A stretch of 36,496 bases of DNA from CAZZBK01 sp964652155 (GTDB lineage: Bacteria; Planctomycetota; Planctomycetia; Pirellulales; PNKZ01), in contig CAZZBK010000046.1 in assembly GCA_964652155.1 (NCBI GenBank), positions 1-36,496 of the forward strand. Reading direction: 5' to 3'. Below the pieces are notes generated by a model. That model had not been told where the DNA came from. It searched no databases and saw nothing but the letters and a program-made list of their open reading frames with translations. The translations under genes were made by a program, and so were the position numbers. This document shows, piece after piece, positions 8,877-17,480 of the stretch. Position 1 is the stretch's first letter; each line of letters begins with the position of its first letter.

Positions 8877-8990
8877 TCACTCGGAACCGGTCACCGTCGC
8901 CCGATTGGCCGCGTCCTTTCTCGCCTGACGCTTCAGGCGCTTGTCGTCCGCCTTGCGTTTCTGATCTTGCTCTCGAATCTTCTTGGCCAT
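8877..8990 (-). CDS. Small highly basic protein, 37 residues
   Basis: The open frame begins MAKKIREQDQKRKADDKRLK and ends TVTGSE. About a third of its residues are Lys or Arg, interspersed with Asp, Glu and Gln, and it has almost no hydrophobic residues. It looks like one short charged helix that could bind nucleic acid or ribosomes. It lies between the large mosaic gene and the sialidase-fold gene on the same strand. The composition is far from random translation of this GC-rich region, which favours a real gene. The closest purine-rich site (AAGGGAG) is about 30 nt upstream, which is too far for a normal ribosome-binding site and lowers confidence. The function is unknown. Confidence 0.55.
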   Translation of the reverse strand: MAKKIREQDQKRKADDKRLKRQARKDAANRATVTGSE

Positions 8991-9150
8991 CGTGTTTTGT
9001 TGCTTTGCGATAACTAGCTCCCTTGCATGAATTGCGGTGGAATGATGAACAAACGTGTGTCACGAACGGGTGAGTTTAGAGTCCTACTGCCGACAGGCCA
9101 CCGCGCAATCGCGCGAGAGCGTGTGGCTTTTCGCGGTCTGGGCCTTGTGA

Positions 9151-9207
9151 GCCGATCCGAAAAACCGACGGGGACGGCCTCCCTCGCATTTCGGGTTTAG
9201 GATCGGC
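9151..9207. repeat. Large imperfect palindrome at the 3' end of the mosaic gene
   Basis: GCCGATCC (9151-9158) and GGATCGGC (9200-9207) are perfect 8-bp arms. Inside them, AAACCGA and TCGGGTTT form a second stem with one bulge. The element begins two bases beyond the stop codon of the gene at 9209-12886 and probably folds in its transcript as a terminator or 3'-end protector. The segment around CGCATTTCGG is shared with 7438-7465. Confidence 0.55.
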
Positions 9208-9208
9208 G

Positions 9209-12200
9209 CTAGGGGGACCGTGTCGTGGCTGACTGAATCGGGACATCGCAGAAGGTTAACGCGGCGATGCCATTGATTCCGTACAGCAAGTTGTCGGGGC
9301 TCCACGCCGCGCTGTCAAGGTAGGTGACCTTCGCGGCCTTCGAGGGACCGTTGAGTTTCAAGGTGATGCGATTGCCGTTGGCAGCGCCAGACTTCACGAG
9401 CTTCGCTTCGCCGTCGAGGTAGAATTGGCTGACGAGCGGGTCCGACCAAGCGACGGCCTGATCGAATTCGAGCACCAATTCGTCGCGATCCGCGTTGGCA
9501 TAAAACGCGCGCTGCAGGTTGGCCGGGCTGAGCATGCTCGGCAGATCGTGCTGATAAACTTGCTGCTGAACAAGAGGCGCAATCAACCGCGCGAACTCAG
9601 CGTAACCGGCTGCTGGAAAGTGACAGCCTCCCGGCGGCTTGACGCCCAGCGTCGACATCACGCTGAGATTGGAGAACAACCTCGGCAGCGTGCGCTGCAC
9701 TTCCCGCAGTCGATTGTCCGAGCCGTTGATCCCCATTGCGCAGGACCGGGGCCAAATCTGAAAGGCGTAGTACCGCTGCACGTTGGGATAATCCTGCTTC
9801 CAACTCGCGGCCAGATCGACAAAAAACGCGCGGTAGGTCTCGTAGCCGAAACCGCCAGTGGGGCCATCGGCGCCCTGGTCGTTCTCGCCCTGATGCCAGA
9901 GCACGGCCCGCACGCCGTGCGTGAGCCGCGCTTGCTGCACACGCCACAGCAACCGTCCGTAGATCGTGCTCACGTCGGTCGGGTCCGACTCGTTGCGCTG
10001 ATGCTGGTCGATGCGCGTGCCGCCGACCGCGCCGTTGATGATGCAGACCGGAATCTTTTCGCTCTCGACCAGTCGGCGACCGAGTTCCAGGCCCCAATAG
10101 CCAATTTGAGCTTTGCCGCCGGGGCTGCGCGCCTCGGCATTGGCCCATAACTTGAGTCGCGCCTCTTGCGGATTGCCAGACGTTGCGCCATACGTGCGGA
10201 CCCACTCGCTCGGCGTCAGCGTGTTCTCTTTGCCAAAGTCGGTGGCCACGGCATTCGACTGCCCGTTGATCACATACACGTCGCCGCAAACGAGGTTCGA
10301 CGCCGTGTGCCGCACGGTCTCGCGGCCCCCCGTTTTGGAACCGAACTCGGTGCGATACTTCACGAGCGCCACCGGCAGCTTCACGGCGAGCGAATAACCT
10401 TGTGCGGCCGTCAGCGTGCCGGTCTGCGTGGCCATGAGTTTGTCGTCGGCATAGACCCGCACGAACACCGAGTCCGCCGATTCAGCGAGCGTGCCGGCGT
10501 AAACAAGCGTGCCGGTACCGCTGTCGCCGTCGCGCGCAATGAACTGATCGTCCTCGGGTTGTTCTTGCGCTGCGACGGGGCGGGGCGTCCAGTCGGCGGC
10601 GCTGGGAGACGGCTCCTGCACGGCAATCGTGATCGATTGCACCGTGGGCGCTCCGCCGTTGTCAATCGAAGCCGTGACACGCAGCGTGCCGCTCCCTTGA
10701 GCACGCTTCAGGATCAGCTTGCCGGCCACGACTTGCTTGATGACCGCGATGTCATCGACGCTCCAGGTGTGGTTCAATTGTCCCACGCCTTTGGCCTGCA
10801 GGGCCGTCAGATTGGCGAGTTTCGGCACAATCTCGATCGTTGCTCGACCATCCCAGGCGGCTGGCGCGGCGAGCGTAAAGACCGGTTCCGGCAGTTCGTC
10901 GCTGATCGTGATCGCGATGTCTTGCGACTTCACCTCATCGGCATAGATCGCCTTGAAGGTCAGTGTTTGAGAGACGGTCTTATCCACGCGACCGGCCTCG
11001 GCGGTGTACGTGAACCGATCGGTCGCCACGATCGATTCCTGTCCATCACGCCGCAGTATCCAATACACCTTCTGAGCGCCTGGGGCCTTGGCCGTAACGG
11101 TCGTGCTTTGTCCCTCTTTCAGTGCAAGCTGGGCAGGTAAAACCGAGAATGCGTCGCCGCTCTGCACGACAGGGCCGACGAGCGTTTGATTCGGCTTTTG
11201 GTTTTCGTACTGCAACTTGATCCAGTCGGCCGAGCGGACCACCTGCGAGACGCGAACTTCGTCCAAATCTCCCACAAAGTCGTAGTTGTTGTACCAGCCG
11301 CCGAGCCACAGTCGCGCCGGGCTCTTGATGTTCAACGGTGGGCCTTGTTTCAAATTCGTGCCATCCAACGCGCCGTTGATGTACAGCTTCGACTCGCCCT
11401 GTTGATAGGTGTGGACGACGTGGGTCCATTCGCCTCGGGGAACCTGCCGACTCCCACTCACGTTCCCTTGCGAGAAATAACAGTCCATCCGCACATGCGG
11501 CGGGCTGCGGTACTGCATGACGACTTTGCCTTGAGCCTGCTCGTTGCCCCAGGCGATCGGGGTCGAGTTTGGTCGTTCAGGTCGAAACCAAGCTTCGGTA
11601 CTGTGCGGGCTTGCGCCACTCGGATAGTTGGCAATCTTGTCGCCGCCGAAGACCCCCTGGCCGCCGCTCAGATGTCGCGCCGCGCCGATGACCCCCGTCG
11701 TCGGCACGGTGCCCTTATCGACGCTCGTGAGCGTGCCCACTTCGTCCTGCACCCGGTCATGCATGTGCCAAACGCTCAGAAAACCATTCGTCGCGTTAAA
11801 TACCGCCTGGCCGTTGGATTCGTTCGTGGCTTGTGGGTTGCCCCAATGCAGTTTGATTTCCTGGCGTGAGTTGCCCGTGATCTTGGGGACGCGCACCCAA
11901 AGGGTCGCCAGTCCTTGGGCCGCATCCCACGCTTCGATCTGGTATGCGAGCGGTTCACCGCTGCTCGACGTGAACCGCACATCGGCTCCATCGGGTCGAG
12001 TCTGACTAAAATCGAAATAGTCGCGGTGCAATCGCACCAGCACCGGAAAATCTTCCACCGCCGCCTCGGCACTCAGGTTCGCCCCCTCGCTCGTGGTCAG
12101 CAACCAGAGCGAGCCCGAGTATTTGCCCAGCTTCTGGCTCACGTTAGCCTGCGCGGGACGCTCCTCCGCGCACGACCAGAGCTTTTTGAGAACGTCGATC

Positions 12201-12886
12201 ATCGCCGGATCATGCTTCGCCAGTTGCTCGCGATTGAATGGGAAGAAATCGTTCGTCGAGAAGAACGCCTCGCTGCACTCGGCAAAGTACTCCATCGGAT
12301 TCGTGATGGCGTAGGCTCGAACCTGAGCCGATCGACCGTCGCCAAAACGTTGCTCGACCTTGTCGTACAATCCCTTGGCCTTGGCGCTCTCGTATGCGGC
12401 TTTGACGTCTGGATTACCAAACCCTCGGGCGAGCACACGATCGTGAAAGGCATGCGCCAGCTCGTGCAGCGCAAAGTTGGGCATGCGTTTGGTCTCGCGC
12501 TCGAAAATGCGAATGTTCGTGAATTCGATCGCCTTCTCCATGATCGGGTCGCGCTTGTTCTCGCGCAGCCACCCGGCTCCGGGGTGATACTCGGCGCGCG
12601 GACGCACGTTGGGGTACTCGGGCGAAAACCACAGCGGCACCTTCTTTAACTCGACGACGGCTACTGCCGGCACGACGCGCACAATCTCTTGCAACTGGAC
12701 CCCCAGCAGTTCGAGTGCCCGATCGGTCGCGGCCCGGTCCTGCTCGAAGAGTCGTTCGCTAATCAGCACGGTCCAGCCTTCGATCTGCTTCGTCTGATGA
12801 GTAACGGCTTTCGTCGGTTCCGCCGCGACCACCCAATTCACCGTGGCAAGAGCAGCCACGCATGCAACCATCGACCAAAGTTTCAT
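9209..12886 (-). CDS. Secreted mosaic: zincin peptidase, DUF2341, LamG, Ig-like and SASA esterase
   Basis: This 1225-residue exported protein has a signal peptide at 1-22. An N-terminal zinc-peptidase-like region follows, with HELAH at 141-145 and a possible third ligand E203 in EYFAECSEAFF. Next come a DUF2341-like domain (about 285-380), a LamG/concanavalin-like domain (about 400-595, including GEWTHVVHTY and LWLGGW) and Ig-like segments (about 600-820). The C-terminal domain is SASA/SGNH-type: GQSN with nucleophile S877, HQGEND from H998, and a probable catalytic H1089 in GGCHFPAAGY. SASA enzymes remove acetyl groups from sialic acids or other carbohydrates. The combination suggests attack on an acetylated glycoprotein. 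The start at 12886 was chosen because the signal peptide begins there; the in-frame extension adds 17 residues. Domain calls are by motif and pattern; both activities are inferred. Confidence 0.82.
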   Translation of the reverse strand: MKLWSMVACVAALATVNWVVAAEPTKAVTHQTKQIEGWTVLISERLFEQDRAATDRALELLGVQLQEIVRVVPAVAVVELKKVPLWFSPEYPNVRPRAEYHPGAGWLRENKRDPIMEKAIEFTNIRIFERETKRMPNFALHELAHAFHDRVLARGFGNPDVKAAYESAKAKGLYDKVEQRFGDGRSAQVRAYAITNPMEYFAECSEAFFSTNDFFPFNREQLAKHDPAMIDVLKKLWSCAEERPAQANVSQKLGKYSGSLWLLTTSEGANLSAEAAVEDFPVLVRLHRDYFDFSQTRPDGADVRFTSSSGEPLAYQIEAWDAAQGLATLWVRVPKITGNSRQEIKLHWGNPQATNESNGQAVFNATNGFLSVWHMHDRVQDEVGTLTSVDKGTVPTTGVIGAARHLSGGQGVFGGDKIANYPSGASPHSTEAWFRPERPNSTPIAWGNEQAQGKVVMQYRSPPHVRMDCYFSQGNVSGSRQVPRGEWTHVVHTYQQGESKLYINGALDGTNLKQGPPLNIKSPARLWLGGWYNNYDFVGDLDEVRVSQVVRSADWIKLQYENQKPNQTLVGPVVQSGDAFSVLPAQLALKEGQSTTVTAKAPGAQKVYWILRRDGQESIVATDRFTYTAEAGRVDKTVSQTLTFKAIYADEVKSQDIAITISDELPEPVFTLAAPAAWDGRATIEIVPKLANLTALQAKGVGQLNHTWSVDDIAVIKQVVAGKLILKRAQGSGTLRVTASIDNGGAPTVQSITIAVQEPSPSAADWTPRPVAAQEQPEDDQFIARDGDSGTGTLVYAGTLAESADSVFVRVYADDKLMATQTGTLTAAQGYSLAVKLPVALVKYRTEFGSKTGGRETVRHTASNLVCGDVYVINGQSNAVATDFGKENTLTPSEWVRTYGATSGNPQEARLKLWANAEARSPGGKAQIGYWGLELGRRLVESEKIPVCIINGAVGGTRIDQHQRNESDPTDVSTIYGRLLWRVQQARLTHGVRAVLWHQGENDQGADGPTGGFGYETYRAFFVDLAASWKQDYPNVQRYYAFQIWPRSCAMGINGSDNRLREVQRTLPRLFSNLSVMSTLGVKPPGGCHFPAAGYAEFARLIAPLVQQQVYQHDLPSMLSPANLQRAFYANADRDELVLEFDQAVAWSDPLVSQFYLDGEAKLVKSGAANGNRITLKLNGPSKAAKVTYLDSAAWSPDNLLYGINGIAALTFCDVPIQSATTRSP

Positions 12887-12927
12887 GGGATACCGTTCCA
12901 GATAAGTGAGTTGCTTCAGGCATGAAC

Positions 12928-12952
12928 CCGTGAGCATGGTAGTTGCTCACGG
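12928..12952. promoter_or_regulatory. Perfect 9-bp inverted repeat in a divergent promoter region
   Basis: CCGTGAGCA and TGCTCACGG flank a 7-nt loop. The element lies 41 nt upstream of the mosaic gene and about 180 nt upstream of the divergent cytochrome gene. It could be an operator for a dimeric regulator or a hairpin in the leader of the mosaic gene. No second copy was noticed in the window. Confidence 0.4.
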
Positions 12953-13134
12953 ACCACTCTGTCCAGAAACTTGCCTGGATGCGACCGATCGTGTGAAACG
13001 TGCCGCTCGGCTATGGCGGATGAGTTGTCTCGCCGGGCGGGCTCAATTACAGTAGTTCCAGTCGTTTGTCGCCGAGACGAACCATCTCGTGCCCGCCTAC
13101 GTTGCTTTATCCTGCCTTGCCGAGGCCCATCGCC

Positions 13135-15891
13135 GTGACTCGAATTGCTTGTGCTCTGTTGGCTCTGTTGATTGGCGCGCTCGAGACCCTATCGGCGGCC
13201 GAGTCGCATCCGCGCGTCGCGCCGTTCGAGCGGTTTTACGCCTCGGGCGAGGTCGACTTGGCGCGCGGCGGCGAGTTGCTGCTGGGTGAGCTGAACTGCA
13301 CCAGTTGCCACAAGCTGGGTAACGAACTCAAAGACGTCATTAGCCCCAAACAGGCTCCGCGTCTCACGGGGCTCAGCAGCCGCGTCAAGGTCGACCACCT
13401 CCGCGCCTTTCTGGCCCATCCGCACACGGTGAAGCCCGGCACCACCATGCCCGCCGTGTTCGCAGAGTTGGGCGAGCCCCAGCGCGCGGCCCGAGTCGAA
13501 GCGCTCGTGCACTACCTGATGAGTGACGCGACCGGCACGCTGATCGACACGGTCGTCAGCCCCAAAGCCGTGCAGCAAGGCGCTAAACTGTTTCACGAAG
13601 TGGGTTGCGGCGCGTGTCACGGCTTGGTGACGAACGCCAAGTGGAAGCCGCTCGCCACCGACGTGCCGCTCGGCGATGTTGCCGCAAAATACACGGTCAA
13701 CACGCTCGCCGCCTTTCTCAAGGACCCGCTCGCGCATCGACCATCGGCGCGGATGCCCAACTTTCAACTCAAGGACGAAGAGTCCCGGGCAATTGCCTCG
13801 TGGTTCATGCGTAACGTGCAGGGGGTGGCCAACGTGCAGTACGCGGTCTACGAGGGAAACTTCAACAAGCTGCCCGCGTTCAACGAGCTCAAACCCAAAA
13901 CCGTGGGCCAGGCCGTGGGACTCGACTTGAGTGTCGTCACGCGCCCCAACAATGTCGCCGTTCGCTTTGAAGGCTATTTGCACATTGCCAAGTCGGGCAT
14001 GTACACGTTCCAGTTGGGCAGCGATGACGGCAGCCGACTGACGATCGACAAAGCCGTGGTGGTCGATCACGATGGCGTCCACGCGCCGAGCAAAAAGGAG
14101 GGGCGCACCCGACTGCTCCCCGGTGCTCATCACGTTGTGGTCGAGTGGTTTAACGGCGGCGCGGGAGCCGAACTGAGCGTCGAGATGGAAGGGACCGACT
14201 TCCCCCGCCAGTCGATCGAGGCGCTGCTCACGCTGAGCGAGAAACCCGCCACGGTCGACGACAGCAAGCGGTTCGTGCTCGACCCCGCCAAGGTCAGCCA
14301 GGGACGCGAACTCTTCGCCTCGGCCGGCTGCGCCTCGTGCCACGAACGTAAAGAGGACGCCAAGACGGTTGCCGCCACGCTCAAGGCCAAGGCGTTCAAA
14401 GAGCTGGGCCAAGGAGGCTGCCTCGCCCTCGACGTCCCCGCGTCACTGCCGCGCTACAACCTCAACGATCGCCAACGACAAGCCCTGACTCTGGCCGTGC
14501 AGCAGCGGGCGTTGCAAGTCGCGCTGAAGGACGTGAAGCCCGTTGCGCCCCAAGAGCTTGTGCAGCGCACGCTCGTCACGTTCAACTGTCTGGCCTGCCA
14601 TGAGCGCGACAAGCTTGGTGGCCCCGAGACCACCCGCGACGAGGTGTTCCTCACCACCACGAAGGAATTCGGCGACGAGGGACGGTTGCCGCCGCGGCTC
14701 GATGGCGTCGGAGGCAAGCTGAACGCGAGCTACCTGAACGACATCCTCAACAACGGCAGCGACGACCGCCCGTACCTGCTCGCCAAGATGCCCCGCTACG
14801 GCAACTCGAACGTGGGTCATCTGACGCCGATTCTCGAAAAGCTCGACGCGCTCGAGCCGCTCAAGCTCCCCGAGTTCTCCGAGCCCGAGTACCGCGTGAA
14901 GGGTGAGGGGCGGCTGCTCACCGGCAGCAAAGGGTTCTCGTGCATCAAGTGCCATAACTTCAATAAGCAACAAGCCGAGGGGATTCCGGGCATTGACCTG
15001 ACGTTGTTCACCAAGCGGTTGCGGCAAGAGTGGTTCCACAAGTACTCACGCGATCCGCAGTCGTTTCGTCCTGGCACGCGCATGCCCAGCGCGTGGCCCA
15101 AGACCGGCTTGAGCCTGTTGCCCAAGGTGCTCGAAGGGGACTGCGATCAGCAAGTGGCCGCCGTCTGGGCGTATCTCAAGGATGGCACAAAAGCCGCCAC
15201 GCCCTCGGGCGTGGGGGGACAGCCGATCGAATTGCTCGCCTATGACGAGGCGATCATTTATCGCAACTTCATCGACGGTGCCGGTCCCCGGGCGATCGGC
15301 GTCGGTCATCCGGAGAAGGCCAATCTGGCCTGGGACGCGAACCACTTGCAGCTTGCGCTGATTTGGCACGGCGCGTTTATCGATGCCGCGAAGCATTGGA
15401 GCGGTCGCGGACAAGGCTACCAGATTCCGCTCGGCGATCATGTCGTGCGATTCACCCCCGGCGTACCCTTTGCCCGACTCGACAGCGCCACCACCGTCTG
15501 GCCCAAGGGGACCGCCAAGGAACAGAACTATCAGTTCCTCGGCTATCGACTGGGCGAAAAGCAACGGCCAACGTTCATGTACTCACTCGGAGAGATTCGC
15601 GCCGAGGATTATATTGTCCCGGCGAGCAGCGAGCGCAACCCGGGCATCCTCCGCACGCTCGCCCTATCGGCTGACAAGCCGGCCGAGGGCTGGTACTTCC
15701 GCGCGGCCGCGGGCAAGCAGGTCGAAGCCCTCGACGGGGGCTGGTATCGGCTCGATGGCATCTGTCGCATTCGTGTCGAGAGCGACGGCGTGAAACCGGT
15801 GCTGCGACCGAGTGGAGACGTGACCGAGTTGCTCGTGCCGGTCGTGTTCCGCGACGGCAAGGCTCGCATCGTCCAGGAATTTCAGTGGTAG
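13135..15891 (+). CDS. Pentahaem c-type cytochrome with embedded PA14 domain
   Basis: This 918-residue exported protein starts with a signal peptide (about 1-22). It has five CxxCH haem sites: CTSCH 55-59, CGACH 158-162, CASCH 399-403, CLACH 485-489 and CIKCH 603-607. A PA14 domain (about 233-370, with GSDDGSRLTID) sits between haems 2 and 3 and may bind carbohydrate. Probable distal methionines are M105, M207, M552 and M650, each in an MP motif. The matching position after haem 3 reads LPRYNLND, with Leu438 in place of Met. The C-terminal 200 residues lack haem motifs. The GTG start at 13135 was chosen because the signal peptide begins there and CGAGG lies upstream. A beta-propeller gene follows after 46 nt and is the likely electron-transfer partner. 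Confidence 0.9.
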   Translation: MTRIACALLALLIGALETLSAAESHPRVAPFERFYASGEVDLARGGELLLGELNCTSCHKLGNELKDVISPKQAPRLTGLSSRVKVDHLRAFLAHPHTVKPGTTMPAVFAELGEPQRAARVEALVHYLMSDATGTLIDTVVSPKAVQQGAKLFHEVGCGACHGLVTNAKWKPLATDVPLGDVAAKYTVNTLAAFLKDPLAHRPSARMPNFQLKDEESRAIASWFMRNVQGVANVQYAVYEGNFNKLPAFNELKPKTVGQAVGLDLSVVTRPNNVAVRFEGYLHIAKSGMYTFQLGSDDGSRLTIDKAVVVDHDGVHAPSKKEGRTRLLPGAHHVVVEWFNGGAGAELSVEMEGTDFPRQSIEALLTLSEKPATVDDSKRFVLDPAKVSQGRELFASAGCASCHERKEDAKTVAATLKAKAFKELGQGGCLALDVPASLPRYNLNDRQRQALTLAVQQRALQVALKDVKPVAPQELVQRTLVTFNCLACHERDKLGGPETTRDEVFLTTTKEFGDEGRLPPRLDGVGGKLNASYLNDILNNGSDDRPYLLAKMPRYGNSNVGHLTPILEKLDALEPLKLPEFSEPEYRVKGEGRLLTGSKGFSCIKCHNFNKQQAEGIPGIDLTLFTKRLRQEWFHKYSRDPQSFRPGTRMPSAWPKTGLSLLPKVLEGDCDQQVAAVWAYLKDGTKAATPSGVGGQPIELLAYDEAIIYRNFIDGAGPRAIGVGHPEKANLAWDANHLQLALIWHGAFIDAAKHWSGRGQGYQIPLGDHVVRFTPGVPFARLDSATTVWPKGTAKEQNYQFLGYRLGEKQRPTFMYSLGEIRAEDYIVPASSERNPGILRTLALSADKPAEGWYFRAAAGKQVEALDGGWYRLDGICRIRVESDGVKPVLRPSGDVTELLVPVVFRDGKARIVQEFQW

Positions 15892-15937
15892 TGGTTACGA
15901 TTATTGTCCTCTCGCGCTCCGATCACCTGAGAAGCTC

Positions 15938-17404
15938 ATGATGATGACTCGACTTGTTGTGGCCCTACTGGCTCTCTTCCCCCTTGTCGGCTCGCTGCGG
16001 GCCGATGACCCCACCGAGGTCGACTACTACCGGATCATCTCGCTGCCGATTCCGCAGGAGATCGTGCTCGAGGCGGGCGGGATCGAGATCCTCCGCGACA
16101 ACCAGCTTGCCGTGTCGACGCGCCGCGGCGACATTTATCTCATCGACGGCGCGTTCAACGAGCCGAGCGACAAGGTGACGTACAAGAAATGGGCCTCGGG
16201 CCTGCACGAGGTGCTCGGCCTGGCGTATCGCGACGGCTGGCTGTATGCCACGCAGCGGGGCGAGGTGACGCGCATCAAGGACGCCGACAACGATGGCCGA
16301 GCCGATCTCTTCGAGACCGTCGCCGACGGCTGGGAGATCAACGGCGACTACCATGAGTACGCGTTCGGCAGCGAGTTCGACCGCGACGGAAATCTCTGGA
16401 TCGTGCTGTGCCTGACCGGCTCGTTTAACAGCGAAGTGAAATTTCGCGGCTGGTGCTTGCGGGTCTCGCCCGATGGCAAGGTCACGCCCACCACGAGCGG
16501 CATTCGTTCGCCTGGGGGCATCGGCATGAACGCCGACGGCGAGGTGTTTTACACCGACAACCAAGGTCCCTGGAACGGCTCCTGTAATCTGAAGCATCTG
16601 GTGCCTGGCAAGTTCGTGGGTCATCCTGGCGGCAACCGCTGGTACGACCTCGCTCCGAACATGGGCAAGCAGCCTGTCGAGCCACAGTCGGGAAGCCGTT
16701 GGTCGACCGAGGTGGGCAAGATCCCCGAGTTGGTTCCGCCCGCCGTCTGGTTTCCGTACCCCAAGATGGGCCAATCGGCCAGCGGCGTCGTGTGCGACAC
16801 CTCGAGCGGCAAGTTTGGCCCGTTCAGCAAGCAACTGTTCGTCGGCGATCAATCGCACAGCACGGTGATGCGGGTCGCGTTGGAAAAGGTCAACGGCGTT
16901 TATCAAGGCGCGTGCTTCCCGTTCCGCAGCGCCTTCGGGAGCGGCAACCTGGCGATGAAATTTGCGGCCGACGGCTCGATGTTCGTCGGCGGCACGAATC
17001 GCGGCTGGGGCTCGCGCGGCACCAAGCCGTGGGCCCTTGAGCGGCTCGTCTGGACCGGCAAGGTCCCCTTCGAGGTGCACACGCTCTCGGCCAAGAACGA
17101 TGGCTTCGAACTCACGTTGACCGAACCGGTCGATGCGAAGAGCGCCGCCGATCTGAGCGGGTATAAGTTGCAAACCTATACGTATATTTACCAGGCGCAG
17201 TACGGCAGCCCCGAGGTCGACCATACGACGCCGACCGTCAAGCGCGCGACGGTCTCGCCCGACGGCAAGCAGGTGCGGCTGGTCATCGATGGTCTCCAGA
17301 TCGGTCACGTGCACGAATTCAGCTTCGATGGCCTGCGCAGCGCCAGTGGCGTGCCGCTACTGCACAAGCAGGCGTACTACACGCTCAATAACCTGCCCAA
17401 GTAG
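15938..17404 (+). CDS. Secreted beta-propeller, PQQ/sorbosone-dehydrogenase-like
   Basis: This 488-residue exported protein has a signal peptide ending near LRADDPTEV. Residues of about 40-370 form a propeller resembling soluble glucose/sorbosone dehydrogenases or NHL-type proteins: repeated segments such as GWLYATQRGEVTRI, DADNDGRADLFE and GIGMNADGEVFYTDNQG. DADNDGRAD looks like a calcium-binding loop. The last 110 residues form a separate Ig-like domain. It lies 46 nt after the pentahaem cytochrome, so a substrate-oxidizing or binding propeller feeding electrons to the cytochrome is plausible but unproven. Three tandem Met codons at the start leave the exact first residue open. A possible alternative is a non-enzymatic carbohydrate-binding propeller. 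Confidence 0.83.
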   Translation: MMMTRLVVALLALFPLVGSLRADDPTEVDYYRIISLPIPQEIVLEAGGIEILRDNQLAVSTRRGDIYLIDGAFNEPSDKVTYKKWASGLHEVLGLAYRDGWLYATQRGEVTRIKDADNDGRADLFETVADGWEINGDYHEYAFGSEFDRDGNLWIVLCLTGSFNSEVKFRGWCLRVSPDGKVTPTTSGIRSPGGIGMNADGEVFYTDNQGPWNGSCNLKHLVPGKFVGHPGGNRWYDLAPNMGKQPVEPQSGSRWSTEVGKIPELVPPAVWFPYPKMGQSASGVVCDTSSGKFGPFSKQLFVGDQSHSTVMRVALEKVNGVYQGACFPFRSAFGSGNLAMKFAADGSMFVGGTNRGWGSRGTKPWALERLVWTGKVPFEVHTLSAKNDGFELTLTEPVDAKSAADLSGYKLQTYTYIYQAQYGSPEVDHTTPTVKRATVSPDGKQVRLVIDGLQIGHVHEFSFDGLRSASGVPLLHKQAYYTLNNLPK

Positions 17405-17480
17405 CGCGCCGTGGCAGCATCGACCTGTTGACCAAGACCTCGGCCGGCGAATACGGTCTCCATCCAGGACGATTCATGCT

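Noticed and set aside
8776..9063. 96-residue N-terminal extension of the sialidase-fold protein
   Set aside because: The Tat leader begins at 8775 with a ribosome-binding site; the extension overlaps the 37-residue gene and is low-complexity.
13189..14412. 407-codon open frame on the minus strand
   Set aside because: It is antisense to the pentahaem cytochrome gene, whose five CxxCH motifs leave no doubt about the coding strand.
15965..17314. 449-codon open frame on the minus strand
   Set aside because: It is antisense to the secreted propeller gene and shows low-complexity Arg/Ala/His composition with no domain.
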